A stretch of 64,000 nt of DNA. Source: Sulfuriferula plumbiphila. GTDB lineage: Bacteria > Pseudomonadota > Gammaproteobacteria > Burkholderiales > Sulfuriferulaceae. Below the pieces are notes generated by a model. That model saw only the letters and a list, made by a program, of their open reading frames with translations, was not told the DNA's origin and did not search any database. The stretch lies in contig NZ_AP021884.1 in the NCBI RefSeq assembly GCF_009938015.1, positions 2,219,501-2,283,500 on the forward strand, given 5' to 3'. Numbering within the stretch: position 1 is the first letter of the stretch; every line of letters begins with the position of its first letter. A program made the position numbers and the translations under genes. This document shows, piece by piece, positions 37,030-44,691 of this stretch.

Positions 37030-38343
37030 TTAACGCAAAAAACCCAGCCAGCCTGCCAGCGCCAACAGCGCGGCCAACAGTACCGGCACGGTAAGTACAA
37101 CACCAATCCGGAAATACTGCCCCCAGCCTATCCTCATGCCGCGCTGCGCCAGCACGTGCAGCCACAGCAGGGTGGCAAGGCTGCCGATGGGGGTGATCTT
37201 GGGGCCGAGATCGCAGCCGACGATGTTGGCATAAACCATCGCCTCGCGTATCGCCGGGTCTACCTGCGCATGCGCCACGGCGAGGCTGCCGGCCAGCACA
37301 GCGGGCATATTGTTCATCAGTGCCGACAGTGCCGCCATCATGAAACCCGTGCCCAGCGTGGCCGCGGTGAGGCCATAACTTGCCAGCCATTCCAGCGCAT
37401 GGGACAGGCCTGCGGTCAGACCGTGGTCGCCCAGCCCGTATACCACCAGGTACATGCCCAGCGAAAACACCACCACCTGCCAGGGTGCCTCGCGCAGGAT
37501 AGTCCACACCGGGATGACCGCCCTCGGTTGACGCCTGAGCAGATGCCCGCGGCCTGCGGCAAGCATCAACACCAACGCACCTGCCCCGGTAATCAGCGAG
37601 GTCGGCACGCCCCAGTGTTGCGACAGAAAATAGCCCACCAGCAAACCGGGCAATATTATCCAGCCAGCACGAAACACAAACGGGTCGCGAATCGCACCCG
37701 CGGGGTCGGCAAGCTGGTCCGGGTCGTAGGCTGGCGGCACTGTGCGGCGAAAATACCAGGCCAGCACCAGCAGCGAGGCTACCACCGACACCAGGTTGAC
37801 CACACCCATCACCGCCGCGTAATCGGTAAAGCCTATCCCCGCGTAGTTGGCGGCAACGATATTGACCAGATTGGAAATCTTGAAGGGCAGGCTGGCCGAA
37901 TCCGACACAAATCCCGCCGCCATCACAAACGCCAGCATCGCAGGCGGCGAAAAGCGCAGCGCGCGCAGCATTTCGACGACCAGTGGCGTCAGGATCAGCA
38001 CCGCGCCGTCATTCGCAAACAGCGCCGCAATCACGCTGCCCAGCAGCACGATCAGCACAAACAGCGCCCGGCCCGATCCCCGCGCCCAGCGCGCCACATG
38101 CAGCGCCGACCACTCGAAAAACCCCGCCGCATCCAGGATCAGCGAAATCAGTATCAATGCAATCAGCGTGAAGGTGGCATCCCAGACGATATGCCAGACA
38201 GTGGGAATGTCGGTCAGCGATACCGTACCAGCCAGGAACGCAGCACCCGCACCCAGCCAGGCTGCGCTGCCGATACCCAGACCCTTGGGCTGGCGGATGA
38301 CGAGGGCCAGCGTAACCAGAAAAATAAGCAGCGCAACCAGCAT
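37030..38343 (-). CDS. arsB: Arsenite efflux pump ArsB
   Basis: About 12 transmembrane helices over 437 residues, with the ArsB signatures GSVIAALFANDGAVLILTPLV, FVSDSASLPFKISNLVNI and LSALMNNMPAVL. ArsB extrudes As(III) and Sb(III) using the proton-motive force, alone or with ArsA (not present here). It lies downstream of arsC, seven bases apart. Confidence 0.96.
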   Translation of the reverse strand: MLVALLIFLVTLALVIRQPKGLGIGSAAWLGAGAAFLAGTVSLTDIPTVWHIVWDATFTLIALILISLILDAAGFFEWSALHVARWARGSGRALFVLIVLLGSVIAALFANDGAVLILTPLVVEMLRALRFSPPAMLAFVMAAGFVSDSASLPFKISNLVNIVAANYAGIGFTDYAAVMGVVNLVSVVASLLVLAWYFRRTVPPAYDPDQLADPAGAIRDPFVFRAGWIILPGLLVGYFLSQHWGVPTSLITGAGALVLMLAAGRGHLLRRQPRAVIPVWTILREAPWQVVVFSLGMYLVVYGLGDHGLTAGLSHALEWLASYGLTAATLGTGFMMAALSALMNNMPAVLAGSLAVAHAQVDPAIREAMVYANIVGCDLGPKITPIGSLATLLWLHVLAQRGMRIGWGQYFRIGVVLTVPVLLAALLALAGWLGFLR

Positions 38344-38349
38344 GGCTGC

Positions 38350-38757
38350 TTATCCCAGACGCCGCGCGACTTCTGGCACCAGCTTTGCGCGGATTTCATC
38401 GCGCACGCGCATGAAGCTCTCCAGCGGCTCGCCGTGCGGATCGTGAAACGGCATGTGCACGCTGGGAATGGCGCGCGGGAATACCGGGCACGCTTCCTTT
38501 GCGTTGTCGCACACGGTAATCACCAGATCAATCGCCTCGTTCATTACCGCATCCACGTCCTTGGGGTGCAGCCCGTCAGTCGCAATGCCCAGATCCTGCA
38601 GCGCGGCTACCGCAGCATCGGCCACTTTGGGCTGGGGTCGCGTGCCAGCGGAGATCGCCCGCACCGCGTCGCCCAGATCGTGATTCACCAGCGCCTCAGC
38701 CATCTGGCTGCGGCAGGAATTGCCGGTGCACAGGATCAACACCGTTTTTTTACGCAT
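38350..38757 (-). CDS. arsC: Arsenate reductase, thioredoxin-coupled LMW-PTP type
   Basis: ArsC reduces As(V) to As(III) for export by ArsB. The P-loop is LCTGNSCRSQMAEA (nucleophile cysteine at about residue 9), and the resolving pair lies in VCDNAKEACPVFP (about residues 82 and 89), the triple-cysteine plan of the thioredoxin-dependent class. ATG at 38757 overlaps the stop of the preceding remnant. Confidence 0.95.
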   Translation of the reverse strand: MRKKTVLILCTGNSCRSQMAEALVNHDLGDAVRAISAGTRPQPKVADAAVAALQDLGIATDGLHPKDVDAVMNEAIDLVITVCDNAKEACPVFPRAIPSVHMPFHDPHGEPLESFMRVRDEIRAKLVPEVARRLG

Positions 38758-39032
38758 CACTTACTCTCCACAAGGAATTGCCCGGGCACACCGCCCGCAT
38801 GGACTGCTTTTTCATCGATCACCACGACAGCTTGCGGACATGAAGCCCTGATTAACAGCAGGATTTCCCGGAAGGCGTGGGCGTGCAACACGCCGATACG
38901 GCAACCGGAATATTGCGCGCTGCAAGCATGGAAACGGCCTGGACCAAAACGGTTCAACAAGGCTTCGGCTAAGATCGAACAGGCAGTGTTGCCGGTACAC
39001 AGAAACAACACGTTGAAGAAATTATTACTCAT
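38757..39032 (-). pseudogene. Truncated, catalytically dead LMW-PTP/ArsC-like copy
   Basis: The start (NNFFNVLFLCTGNTACSILAEALLNRFG) is that of an ArsC-related phosphatase, but the P-loop arginine is replaced: CTGNTAC-S instead of CTGNSAR-S. After about 35 residues the sequence no longer follows the family; the remaining part (HAHAFREILLLIRASCPQ…) resembles shuffled downstream segments. It is still an open frame between arsR and arsC, so it may be translated, but no catalysis is expected. Confidence 0.7.
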
Positions 39033-39081
39033 AATTATGCGAAGCCTGCCGTTGAACCTGCACCCGCTATCCTTGAATTAT

Positions 39082-39101
39082 ATATTCGTTTAAACAGATA
39101 T
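39082..39101. promoter_or_regulatory. Second, imperfect ArsR-type operator in front of the arsC genes
   Basis: ATATTCG-TTTAAA-CAGATAT resembles the operator in front of arsR (ATATTCG-CTTTAT-CGAATAT): the left half is identical and the right half differs in the inner bases. It lies 50 bases upstream of the arsC-like remnant, so the structural genes may have their own ArsR-controlled promoter. Confidence 0.6.
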
Positions 39102-39116
39102 TTACAGGCAAAAAAA

Positions 39117-39464
39117 TCAGGCGCAGCAGCGCGCCGGACGATTGCTCATGCCGGTTAAGCGCGCCGCATCCTGCTGCTGCGTCGGACTACCCACCCAGAC
39201 TTCACCCAGTTGCGCGAGAATACGGTCACACCAGGCGGGTATCTGGCTATTGATGCGGTAATAAATCCACGTGCCCGCGCGCCGCATGCTGAGCATTTCC
39301 GCTTCGCGCATCACGCTCAAGTGGCGCGAGACTTTGGACTGGGCCAGGTCCAGCGCGTAATACAGCTCGCATACGCACAACTCGCCTTCACGCCGCAACA
39401 GGCCGAGTAAGCGACGCCGTGTTTCGTCACAAAGAATTTCAAAAAATGCCTGTTCGCTTAACAT
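39117..39464 (-). CDS. arsR: ArsR-family arsenite-responsive repressor
   Basis: The winged helix covers residues 5-85 (FFEILCDETRRRLLGLL, LDLAQSKVSRHLSVMREAEML, TWIYYRIN). GELCVCEL carries the C30-x-C32 pair that binds As(III), as in classic ArsR. A CC pair near the C-terminus (ARCCA) may add to metal binding. It should repress the ars operon from the palindromes at 39475 and 39082. Confidence 0.95.
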   Translation of the reverse strand: MLSEQAFFEILCDETRRRLLGLLRREGELCVCELYYALDLAQSKVSRHLSVMREAEMLSMRRAGTWIYYRINSQIPAWCDRILAQLGEVWVGSPTQQQDAARLTGMSNRPARCCA

Positions 39465-39474
39465 GGCGGCAATT

Positions 39475-39494
39475 ATATTCGCTTTATCGAATAT
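39475..39494. promoter_or_regulatory. ArsR operator upstream of arsR
   Basis: A perfect inverted repeat ATATTCG-CTTTAT-CGAATAT is centred about 20 bases before the arsR start codon, the place expected of an autoregulatory ArsR operator. Confidence 0.75.
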
Positions 39495-39536
39495 ATCAAG
39501 CCTCGATGAGAAAAGCCATAAACCGCTCAGCCGATA

Positions 39537-40013
39537 TTACTGAATACCCTCTTTGATGATAGCGTCGAGCAGCTTTTCCTCCGCGCGAAATGCCGCTCTG
39601 GATTTGGGCGTACTGCCAAGGGGCGGTTTGCGGTAGCTGATATAGATGGTTTTCGGATCAGCCGGCAAGTTATACACAGAAATGATATACGGGCACATCG
39701 CCACACTGTGCGGGTCGGCTTCCATCATCTGGCGCGAGATAGTTGCGCTGCAAAACTCCATCTGCTCGGCATCGAGATAAATCTTCCTGGTATCGCCCAC
39801 CGCCGCAGCGGTGTTGTCCAGCATGGCGGAAATCTTGTTGAAGTGATTGATTTTCAGCCCCTGGCCCTCAACGGCGGCAGCTACCGCGTCGCGGATGAAT
39901 TCAAAATCGCCGTGAGCCGTATACACCACGTTGTATGCATCTTCGCCTGCGGCATGACTCCCCAGCGAGAATGCCATCAGGACGGTTGGCAGAATCATTC
40001 TCATCGTTTTCAC
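39537..40013 (-). CDS. Exported DUF302-type protein
   Basis: From GTG at 40013 (GAGGAG six bases before it) the protein has a signal peptide ending in SHAAG and a DUF302 domain (YTAHGDFEFIRDAVAAAVEGQGLKI…, FCSATISRQMMEADPHSVAMCPY, VYNLPADPKTIYISYRKP). DUF302 proteins occur with sulfur oxidation and metal genes; the biochemical role is unknown. The two cysteines in the FCSA and MCPY blocks are typical. Confidence 0.85.
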   Translation of the reverse strand: MKTMRMILPTVLMAFSLGSHAAGEDAYNVVYTAHGDFEFIRDAVAAAVEGQGLKINHFNKISAMLDNTAAAVGDTRKIYLDAEQMEFCSATISRQMMEADPHSVAMCPYIISVYNLPADPKTIYISYRKPPLGSTPKSRAAFRAEEKLLDAIIKEGIQ

Positions 40014-40099
40014 GCTGCTCTCCTCGAAAATATCTTCATCCCAAGTATCCCGCAATGCGGCTTGGTTACAATAGGACATTTAAACCGCAGGAAAATGCC

Positions 40100-40477
40100 A
40101 TGGCAGATACGGCCAACATACGCATACGCGGACGCATCTGGTTGACCGCAGCGGGCAAAAACATGCTGGGTCGCGGCCGCGTGGAATTGCTGGAAAAAAT
40201 CGGCGCGACCGGGTCTATTTCACAGGCCGCACGCACCATGAAAATGAGTTACAAAGCCGCCTGGGATGCCGTGGATGCGATGGGCAACGCGCTCAATGTG
40301 CCACTGGTGAACACCACTACCGGCGGCAAGGGCGGCGGCGGCGCGCGCCTCACCCCGCAGGCGCTGGCGTTGATCGCCGCGTATCGTCAACTGGAGCAAC
40401 GCCACCAGGACTTCCTGGGCCAGCTTGAGCGGGAATTTGCGGCGGCACTGGTGACGGGTGAGGGCACGATTCAGTAG
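40100..40477 (+). CDS. ModE-type winged-helix regulator without molybdate-binding domain
   Basis: The 125-residue protein is the N-terminal DNA-binding domain of ModE alone (RGRIWLTAAGKNMLGRGRVELL, GSISQAARTMKMSYKAAWDAVDAM, TTGGKGGGGARLTPQAL). Standalone versions act in molybdate or other oxyanion regulation. There is no mod operon nearby. It is divergent from the DUF302 gene and convergent with sqr. AGGAAA precedes ATG at 40100. Confidence 0.9.
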   Translation: MADTANIRIRGRIWLTAAGKNMLGRGRVELLEKIGATGSISQAARTMKMSYKAAWDAVDAMGNALNVPLVNTTTGGKGGGGARLTPQALALIAAYRQLEQRHQDFLGQLEREFAAALVTGEGTIQ

Positions 40478-40596
40478 CAGCGATTCAAGCCACGAAAAAT
40501 ACCGGGCACGCAGAGCAAGCCGTTTACAATCCGTGTGGCCCGGCTCTGCCAACCAGTCGCTCAGGCTTGAACTGGTAGAGGCAACTTCAGTTTCAG

Positions 40597-41865
40597 TTAT
40601 TTGAGCTTTTTGATCCCCAGGGCGCCGAGTACATATTTCTCGTACAGTGGTTCGGTGGTGCCTTTCTTCATCTTGCGGATGAAGTATTTTTCGAACGCGA
40701 CTTTAGCCAGATGCACCCACTTGCCTTCCCTGAACCAGTTGACGTTGCGCGGCGGTATCTGCGGCAGCGCCACAAAGGCCGCGCCGGTATCACCGAAGTC
40801 CGCCAGACAGATGGCGTTCCAGGTGGCTTTTTCCATCGGCTCCTTGCCATCCAGTGCGTTGCGGATATTGTGCGCAGTGGCGGTGACCATGGATTCGATC
40901 ATGTAACCGGTCTTGGGCGCGCCGGTCGGCACCGGGGTGACTTCCACCGGGGGAATGGCGACACACACGCCCACCGAATAGATGTTCTGGAACCTGGGGT
41001 TGCGCTGGTACGGATCAATCAGGATGAAACCGCGCGGGTTGGTCAGGCCCTCAATACCCAACACCGCGTCTACGCCTTTAAACGCGGGCAGCATCATGGC
41101 GTAGTTGAACGGCAGCTCGTGCTCCTTTTTCACGCTGCCGTCGTCGTTGAGTTCCGTGACGAACATTTTGCCCGCCTCGATTCTGGTGGTTTTGGCATTG
41201 CATATCCACTTGATATGGCGGTCACGCATGGCGGCTTCCAGCAAGCCCTTGGAATCGCCCACGCCGCCCAGGCCGAGGTGGCCGATGTATGGCTCGGCGG
41301 TGACGAAAGTCATCGGCACCTTGTCGCGTATCTTGCGGCGCTTGAGGTCTGTATCCATGATGAAGACATACTCGTAGGCCGGGCCGTAGCAGGAGGCCAT
41401 CTGCACCGCCCCCACCACGATCGGGCCCGGACTGGCGCAAAAATCATCCCATTTTTGGGCGGCTTTTTCAGCGTGATCGACATGGCAAATCGAGTGGGTA
41501 TGCCCCTCAGGGCCCAGACCGGGAACTTCGTCAAACGCCAGTTTGGGGCCGGTGGCGATAATCAGGTAATCGTAATCGACGTGACGGCCATCCATCAGCT
41601 CGACCTGGTTTTTGTCCGGGTGCACGCGTTTGGCGCCGCTGTGGATGAAATCGATGCCTTTCTTATTCAGGTAAGATGCAATGGGAAAGGCGATGTCTGC
41701 ACGGGTGCGCCATTTCACGCCCACCCAGGGGTTGGAAGGGACAAAGTGGAAAGTATCCGTGTCGGAAATGACCGTCACCTGGTCTTCCTTGCGCGCCTGC
41801 TCGCGCATTTCGTAGGCCATGGGCATGCCGCCTATGCCTGCGCCAATGATAACGATGTGTGCCAT
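40597..41865 (-). CDS. sqr: Type I sulfide:quinone oxidoreductase
   Basis: SQR oxidises sulfide to polysulfide/sulfur and passes electrons through FAD to the quinone pool at the membrane. The 422-residue protein closely follows the Acidithiobacillus ferrooxidans enzyme as I remember it: an N-terminal FAD fold (VIIGAGIGGMPMAYEM), FVPSNPWVGV, YLIIATGPKLAFD, and the three essential cysteines in SICHVDH (C127), MASCYGP (C159) and NAICLADFG (C353). The C-terminal VHLAKVAFEKYFIRKMKKG is the amphipathic membrane anchor. It is divergent from a sigma-54 activator, with a sigma-54 promoter and tandem palindromes between them. Confidence 0.96.
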   Translation of the reverse strand: MAHIVIIGAGIGGMPMAYEMREQARKEDQVTVISDTDTFHFVPSNPWVGVKWRTRADIAFPIASYLNKKGIDFIHSGAKRVHPDKNQVELMDGRHVDYDYLIIATGPKLAFDEVPGLGPEGHTHSICHVDHAEKAAQKWDDFCASPGPIVVGAVQMASCYGPAYEYVFIMDTDLKRRKIRDKVPMTFVTAEPYIGHLGLGGVGDSKGLLEAAMRDRHIKWICNAKTTRIEAGKMFVTELNDDGSVKKEHELPFNYAMMLPAFKGVDAVLGIEGLTNPRGFILIDPYQRNPRFQNIYSVGVCVAIPPVEVTPVPTGAPKTGYMIESMVTATAHNIRNALDGKEPMEKATWNAICLADFGDTGAAFVALPQIPPRNVNWFREGKWVHLAKVAFEKYFIRKMKKGTTEPLYEKYVLGALGIKKLK

Positions 41866-41945
41866 TTATGGTTATCCTCATATCAAATATCGGTTTTTTA
41901 TCGGTCAGGAAGCTGATCCGCCGGTGCCAACCGTGCGTGTGGCTG

Positions 41946-41961
41946 AGCAATACTCATGCCA
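41946..41961 (-). promoter_or_regulatory. Sigma-54 promoter of sqr
   Basis: On the minus strand TGGCAT-GAGTA-TTGCT matches the -24/-12 consensus (TGGCAC-N5-TTGCW) in all but one base. Its -12 lies about 80 bases before the sqr start. Two similar promoters occur in the neighbouring genes. Confidence 0.85.
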
Positions 41962-42053
41962 AAATTACAATACATTGATAACAAAAGAATAACGCCAGGC
42001 AATACACATCGCATCAAAAATCGTCATGTCATTTTGGCTGCTTTGCACTAAGC

Positions 42054-42081
42054 TGACACTTCGTGTCATGACACTTTGTCA
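42054..42081. promoter_or_regulatory. Tandem palindromic activator sites upstream of sqr
   Basis: TGACAC-TTC-GTGTCA and TGACA-CTT-TGTCA stand directly side by side, about 95-135 bases upstream of the -24/-12 element, the usual distance for sigma-54 enhancers. They end 14 bases before the ATG of the divergent activator gene and probably serve autoregulation too. Confidence 0.75.
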
Positions 42082-42095
42082 GGAAAAAAATCCTC

Positions 42096-43457
42096 ATGGA
42101 TACTTTGCTTGCACCGGAACTTCAATCCCTGATTGACGTACAGGAAAACCCTTTCGTGCTGATAGACGAAAATTACCGCATCGTCGCGGCCAACCGTGCT
42201 TATTGCGTTACCTATGACATGGATAGAAACGAAGTGGTGGGAAAAACGTGCCACGAGGTATCGCACCGTTCTCCTGTTCCCTGCCACCAGAATGGCGAGG
42301 ATTGCCCGCATCAGGAAGTGTTTCGTAGCGGCCAGCCGCATGAGGTTATCCATACCCATTTCGACCGCCATAACCGTCCGGAATATGCGCGTATCAAGGG
42401 GCACCCGATTCAAGGCTCGGGCAACCAACGCTACCTGGGAGAAGCGATTTTCCACATCGCCAGCTCGGATGAACTGGACTGCGAAGACATGCGCATGATC
42501 GGCAATTCGCCGGCTTTTCTCGCCTGCCTTGACCAGCTCAGCCGGGCGGCAGAATCCGAGGCCGCCATCCTGCTGCTGGGCGAAAGCGGTGTCGGCAAGG
42601 AACTGGCGGCGCAATACATTCATCGCCGCTCGACGCGGCGCAACAAGCCCTTCATCGCGGTGAACTGCGCCTCGATTGCGGAGACCATGTTCGAGGATGA
42701 ACTGTTTGGTCACGAGCGCGGGGCATTTACCGGATGTATTGGAAGACGCCAGGGTTTATTCGAGCTGGCAGACGGCGGCACCCTGTTTCTGGATGAAGTC
42801 GGCGAAATCCCGCCCACCATGCAGGCCAAGCTGTTGCGGGTACTGGAGAGCGGGGAGTTCCGTCGCCTCGGCGCCACCGGCACCCTGCACGCCGATGTGC
42901 GGCTGATCTCCGCCACCAACCGCGACCTGCTGGAGATGGCCGAAACCAACCACTTCCGTCTTGATCTGTATTACCGTATCGCCGGCATTGACCTGCGCCT
43001 GCCCAGCCTGAAGGAGCGCAGCAGCGACATCCCGGCACTGGCGGAAGCTATGCTCAAACGCATTACCCAGGCGGGTGCGCCACGTTGCAGACTCACCGAC
43101 GACGCCGTTGAAAAATTGATGCGGCATAGCTTTCCGGGCAATGTGCGGGAACTGCGCAATATTTTGCTGAAAGCCGTGGCCATGAGCAGCCACGGCATCA
43201 TCAGCGCCGCGCATATCCACCTGCGCAGTCATTCATCCATACACAACCATGACCATGCCCCTTCCGAAGTTCCTGCCAGCGACCCGGCCAAGACAGGGAT
43301 GAGCAAGCCACATGGGACCTCCATCGCGGAACTGGAGGCACATCACATCGCCGGGCTGTTGGTCAGACACAACGGCCATCGCCGCAATGTGGCGGATTCA
43401 CTGGGTATCAGCGCACGCACCCTCTACCGCAAGCTGAAGCATTACAATCTGGCCTAA
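42096..43457 (+). CDS. PAS-containing sigma-54-dependent activator, divergent to sqr
   Basis: The protein has a PAS domain (about residues 10-115) with three cysteines (C52, C63, C70) in GKTCHEVSHR and PCHQNGEDCP, an AAA+ domain (LLGESGVGKELAA Walker A, GTLFLDEVGEIP Walker B, PGNVRELRN) and a C-terminal Fis-type helix-turn-helix (RNVADSLGISARTLYRKL). The sigma-54 contact loop reads GAFTGC, not GAFTGA. Its histidine-rich linker (HSSIHNHDHAP) is near residue 380. An AGGAAAA ribosome-binding site precedes the ATG. The cysteines could sense sulfide or redox state; this is inference. Confidence 0.93.
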   Translation: MDTLLAPELQSLIDVQENPFVLIDENYRIVAANRAYCVTYDMDRNEVVGKTCHEVSHRSPVPCHQNGEDCPHQEVFRSGQPHEVIHTHFDRHNRPEYARIKGHPIQGSGNQRYLGEAIFHIASSDELDCEDMRMIGNSPAFLACLDQLSRAAESEAAILLLGESGVGKELAAQYIHRRSTRRNKPFIAVNCASIAETMFEDELFGHERGAFTGCIGRRQGLFELADGGTLFLDEVGEIPPTMQAKLLRVLESGEFRRLGATGTLHADVRLISATNRDLLEMAETNHFRLDLYYRIAGIDLRLPSLKERSSDIPALAEAMLKRITQAGAPRCRLTDDAVEKLMRHSFPGNVRELRNILLKAVAMSSHGIISAAHIHLRSHSSIHNHDHAPSEVPASDPAKTGMSKPHGTSIAELEAHHIAGLLVRHNGHRRNVADSLGISARTLYRKLKHYNLA

Positions 43458-43473
43458 AAGTCTTTATTGGAGA

Positions 43474-43491
43474 GTTATTCCCTCGAATAAC
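43474..43491. terminator. Hairpin after the PAS activator gene
   Basis: GTTATTC-CCTC-GAATAAC is a perfect seven-base-pair stem starting 17 bases after the stop codon. The T-run is weak, so termination is probable but not certain. Confidence 0.5.
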
Positions 43492-43670
43492 ACCCTTTCC
43501 GAGCGATGCGCCTGGGCACCCTAGGTCCGACAAGCGCAATACCGCTGCCCTTGCCTCACATTCCGAAAATGAAATTCAAGGTAGCGAACTGGGTTGAGTA
43601 CGACGCCGGGCTGCCAGGCAATGGCAGGCCCCATTTCCCTGCGCCTGCCTAAGCAGTATCTCTTCCCACC

Positions 43671-43782
43671 AAGAAGTGTTTCTTCATTTCAATACTATTA
43701 TTGTTTTTCAATATGTTATGTGCAACAAGCTTATTTTAAGCAGGAAATTGAAATCGATGAAGCGCAAGCGCAAACACATAAC
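43671..43782 (+). promoter_or_regulatory. Candidate upstream activator region of the CS2 hydrolase gene
   Basis: The 480-base gap from 43458 to 43937 has no credible gene. Between 60 and 140 bases before the sigma-54 promoter are a palindrome AAGAA-GTGT-TTCTT (43671-43684), TGTT-ATGTGC-AACA (43714-43727) and the half-sites GTTATGTG (43715) and CACATAAC (43775). Any of them could bind one of the activators. Also present: CTGCCA-GGCAA-TGGCAG at 43611. A firm operator cannot be chosen. Confidence 0.3.
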
Positions 43783-43809
43783 CAATTGTATTTAAAGTAT
43801 ATATATAAA

Positions 43810-43825
43810 TGGCATGAGGCTTGCT
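43810..43825 (+). promoter_or_regulatory. Sigma-54 promoter of the CS2 hydrolase gene
   Basis: TGGCAT-GAGGC-TTGCT fits the -24/-12 consensus with one mismatch and shares that same mismatch (T at position 6) with the sqr and osmC promoters. The predicted start site lies about 100 bases before the ATG at 43938. Confidence 0.87.
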
Positions 43826-43937
43826 TAATCCGGTGTGCGGGTAAAACACCCGTTACCAATCCCCTTGGGCTGCTGTCAAAGAAGCGAGACCACTCAAGGG
43901 GTTCTAAATTTGTAGCCTTTTACCGAGGAGACTGAAA

Positions 43938-44591
43938 ATGACGACTCTCAAAGAGCAACTGAGCACACACGTCGCTGCATACGACCACTGGGCAACGCGT
44001 CGCCGCTATGGACCGGATGGGCATAACAACCGACGCTTGTGGGTACTTGCCTGCATGGACGAACGCCTGCCGGTAGACGAAGCGCTCGGGATTCACGTAG
44101 ACACACCGGCTGGAGGAGGCGATGCGCACTGCTTCCGCAATGCCGGGGGAATCGTCACCGACGATGCGATCCGTTCGGCGATGCTGACTTGCAATTTCTT
44201 TGGCACCAAGGAAATCGTCATCGTGCAGCATACGCAGTGCGGCATGCTGTCGGCGAATGCGGCCGATCTGGAAAAGATGTTACGCGACAAGGGGATCGAT
44301 ACGGACAATATCGCAATGGACCCGACGCTGCCAGAGTTGAAGCTGGCGAACGGCGCATTCGCCAAGTGGATTGGGATGATGGACGACGTGGACGAAACCT
44401 GCATGAAGACAGTCGAGACATTCAAAAATCACCCCCTCATTCCCAAGGATACGGTCATTAGCGGCTGGGTCTGGGAGGTTGAGACGCGTCGACTGCGGGC
44501 GCCGACCCGGGATCCTGAAAAACGGGCAAGAACCGATGTCACCTCAGCCCCATTCGGCGTCAAGGGGAAGCAACCGCCGCGCTGGAGCTAG
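43938..44591 (+). CDS. Carbon disulfide / carbonyl sulfide hydrolase (beta-carbonic-anhydrase family)
   Basis: CS2 hydrolases convert CS2 via COS to CO2 and H2S with a zinc site of carbonic-anhydrase type. Seen: zinc ligands C39 (in LACMDERL, with the D41/R43 pair), H98 and C101 (in QHTQCGM), and the FRNAGG loop. The protein is 217 residues. Known from memory of the published Acidithiobacillus thiooxidans comparison: the S1p enzyme has insertions PD at 26-27 and TPAGGG at 56-61 plus a longer C-terminal tail; exactly these residues occur here at exactly these numbers. The ligand spacing also agrees with the Acidianus enzyme (C35, H88, C91) after adding the insertions. Sigma-54 promoter, sulfide oxidases and a FadL channel around it support the assignment. 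A plain carbonic anhydrase is the alternative. Confidence 0.9.
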   Translation: MTTLKEQLSTHVAAYDHWATRRRYGPDGHNNRRLWVLACMDERLPVDEALGIHVDTPAGGGDAHCFRNAGGIVTDDAIRSAMLTCNFFGTKEIVIVQHTQCGMLSANAADLEKMLRDKGIDTDNIAMDPTLPELKLANGAFAKWIGMMDDVDETCMKTVETFKNHPLIPKDTVISGWVWEVETRRLRAPTRDPEKRARTDVTSAPFGVKGKQPPRWS

Positions 44592-44616
44592 GCCAAGGAG
44601 AGCAATCAAGAAACGT

Positions 44617-44640
44617 GGGCGCCTGGCGTAACAGGCGTCC
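44617..44640 (+). terminator. Hairpin between hydrolase and fmdB genes
   Basis: GGGCGCCTG-GCGTAA-CAGGCGTCC forms a nine-base-pair stem with one G-U pair 26 bases after the hydrolase stop. There is no U-run, so it may act as an mRNA 3' stabiliser or partial terminator that lowers expression of fmdB. Confidence 0.5.
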
Positions 44641-44691
44641 GCGTCTTGGTGTTTCCGAGAAACGCGCTAACCTATTACAAGGGAGATTCCG

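Noticed and set aside
37156-39093. Long open frame (645 codons) on the plus strand
   Set aside because: It is antisense to arsB and arsC, whose proteins are unmistakable; the product is rich in Gln, His and Arg without any domain.
43594-43935. 113-codon frame in front of the CS2 hydrolase gene
   Set aside because: It contains the sigma-54 promoter and low-complexity AT-rich DNA, has no ribosome-binding site and no family similarity; read as regulatory region.
43938-44591. Plain carbonic anhydrase as the final call
   Set aside because: The family is right, but the insertion signature, sigma-54 promoter and sulfide-oxidation neighbours favour CS2/COS hydrolase; carbonic anhydrase is kept as the alternative.
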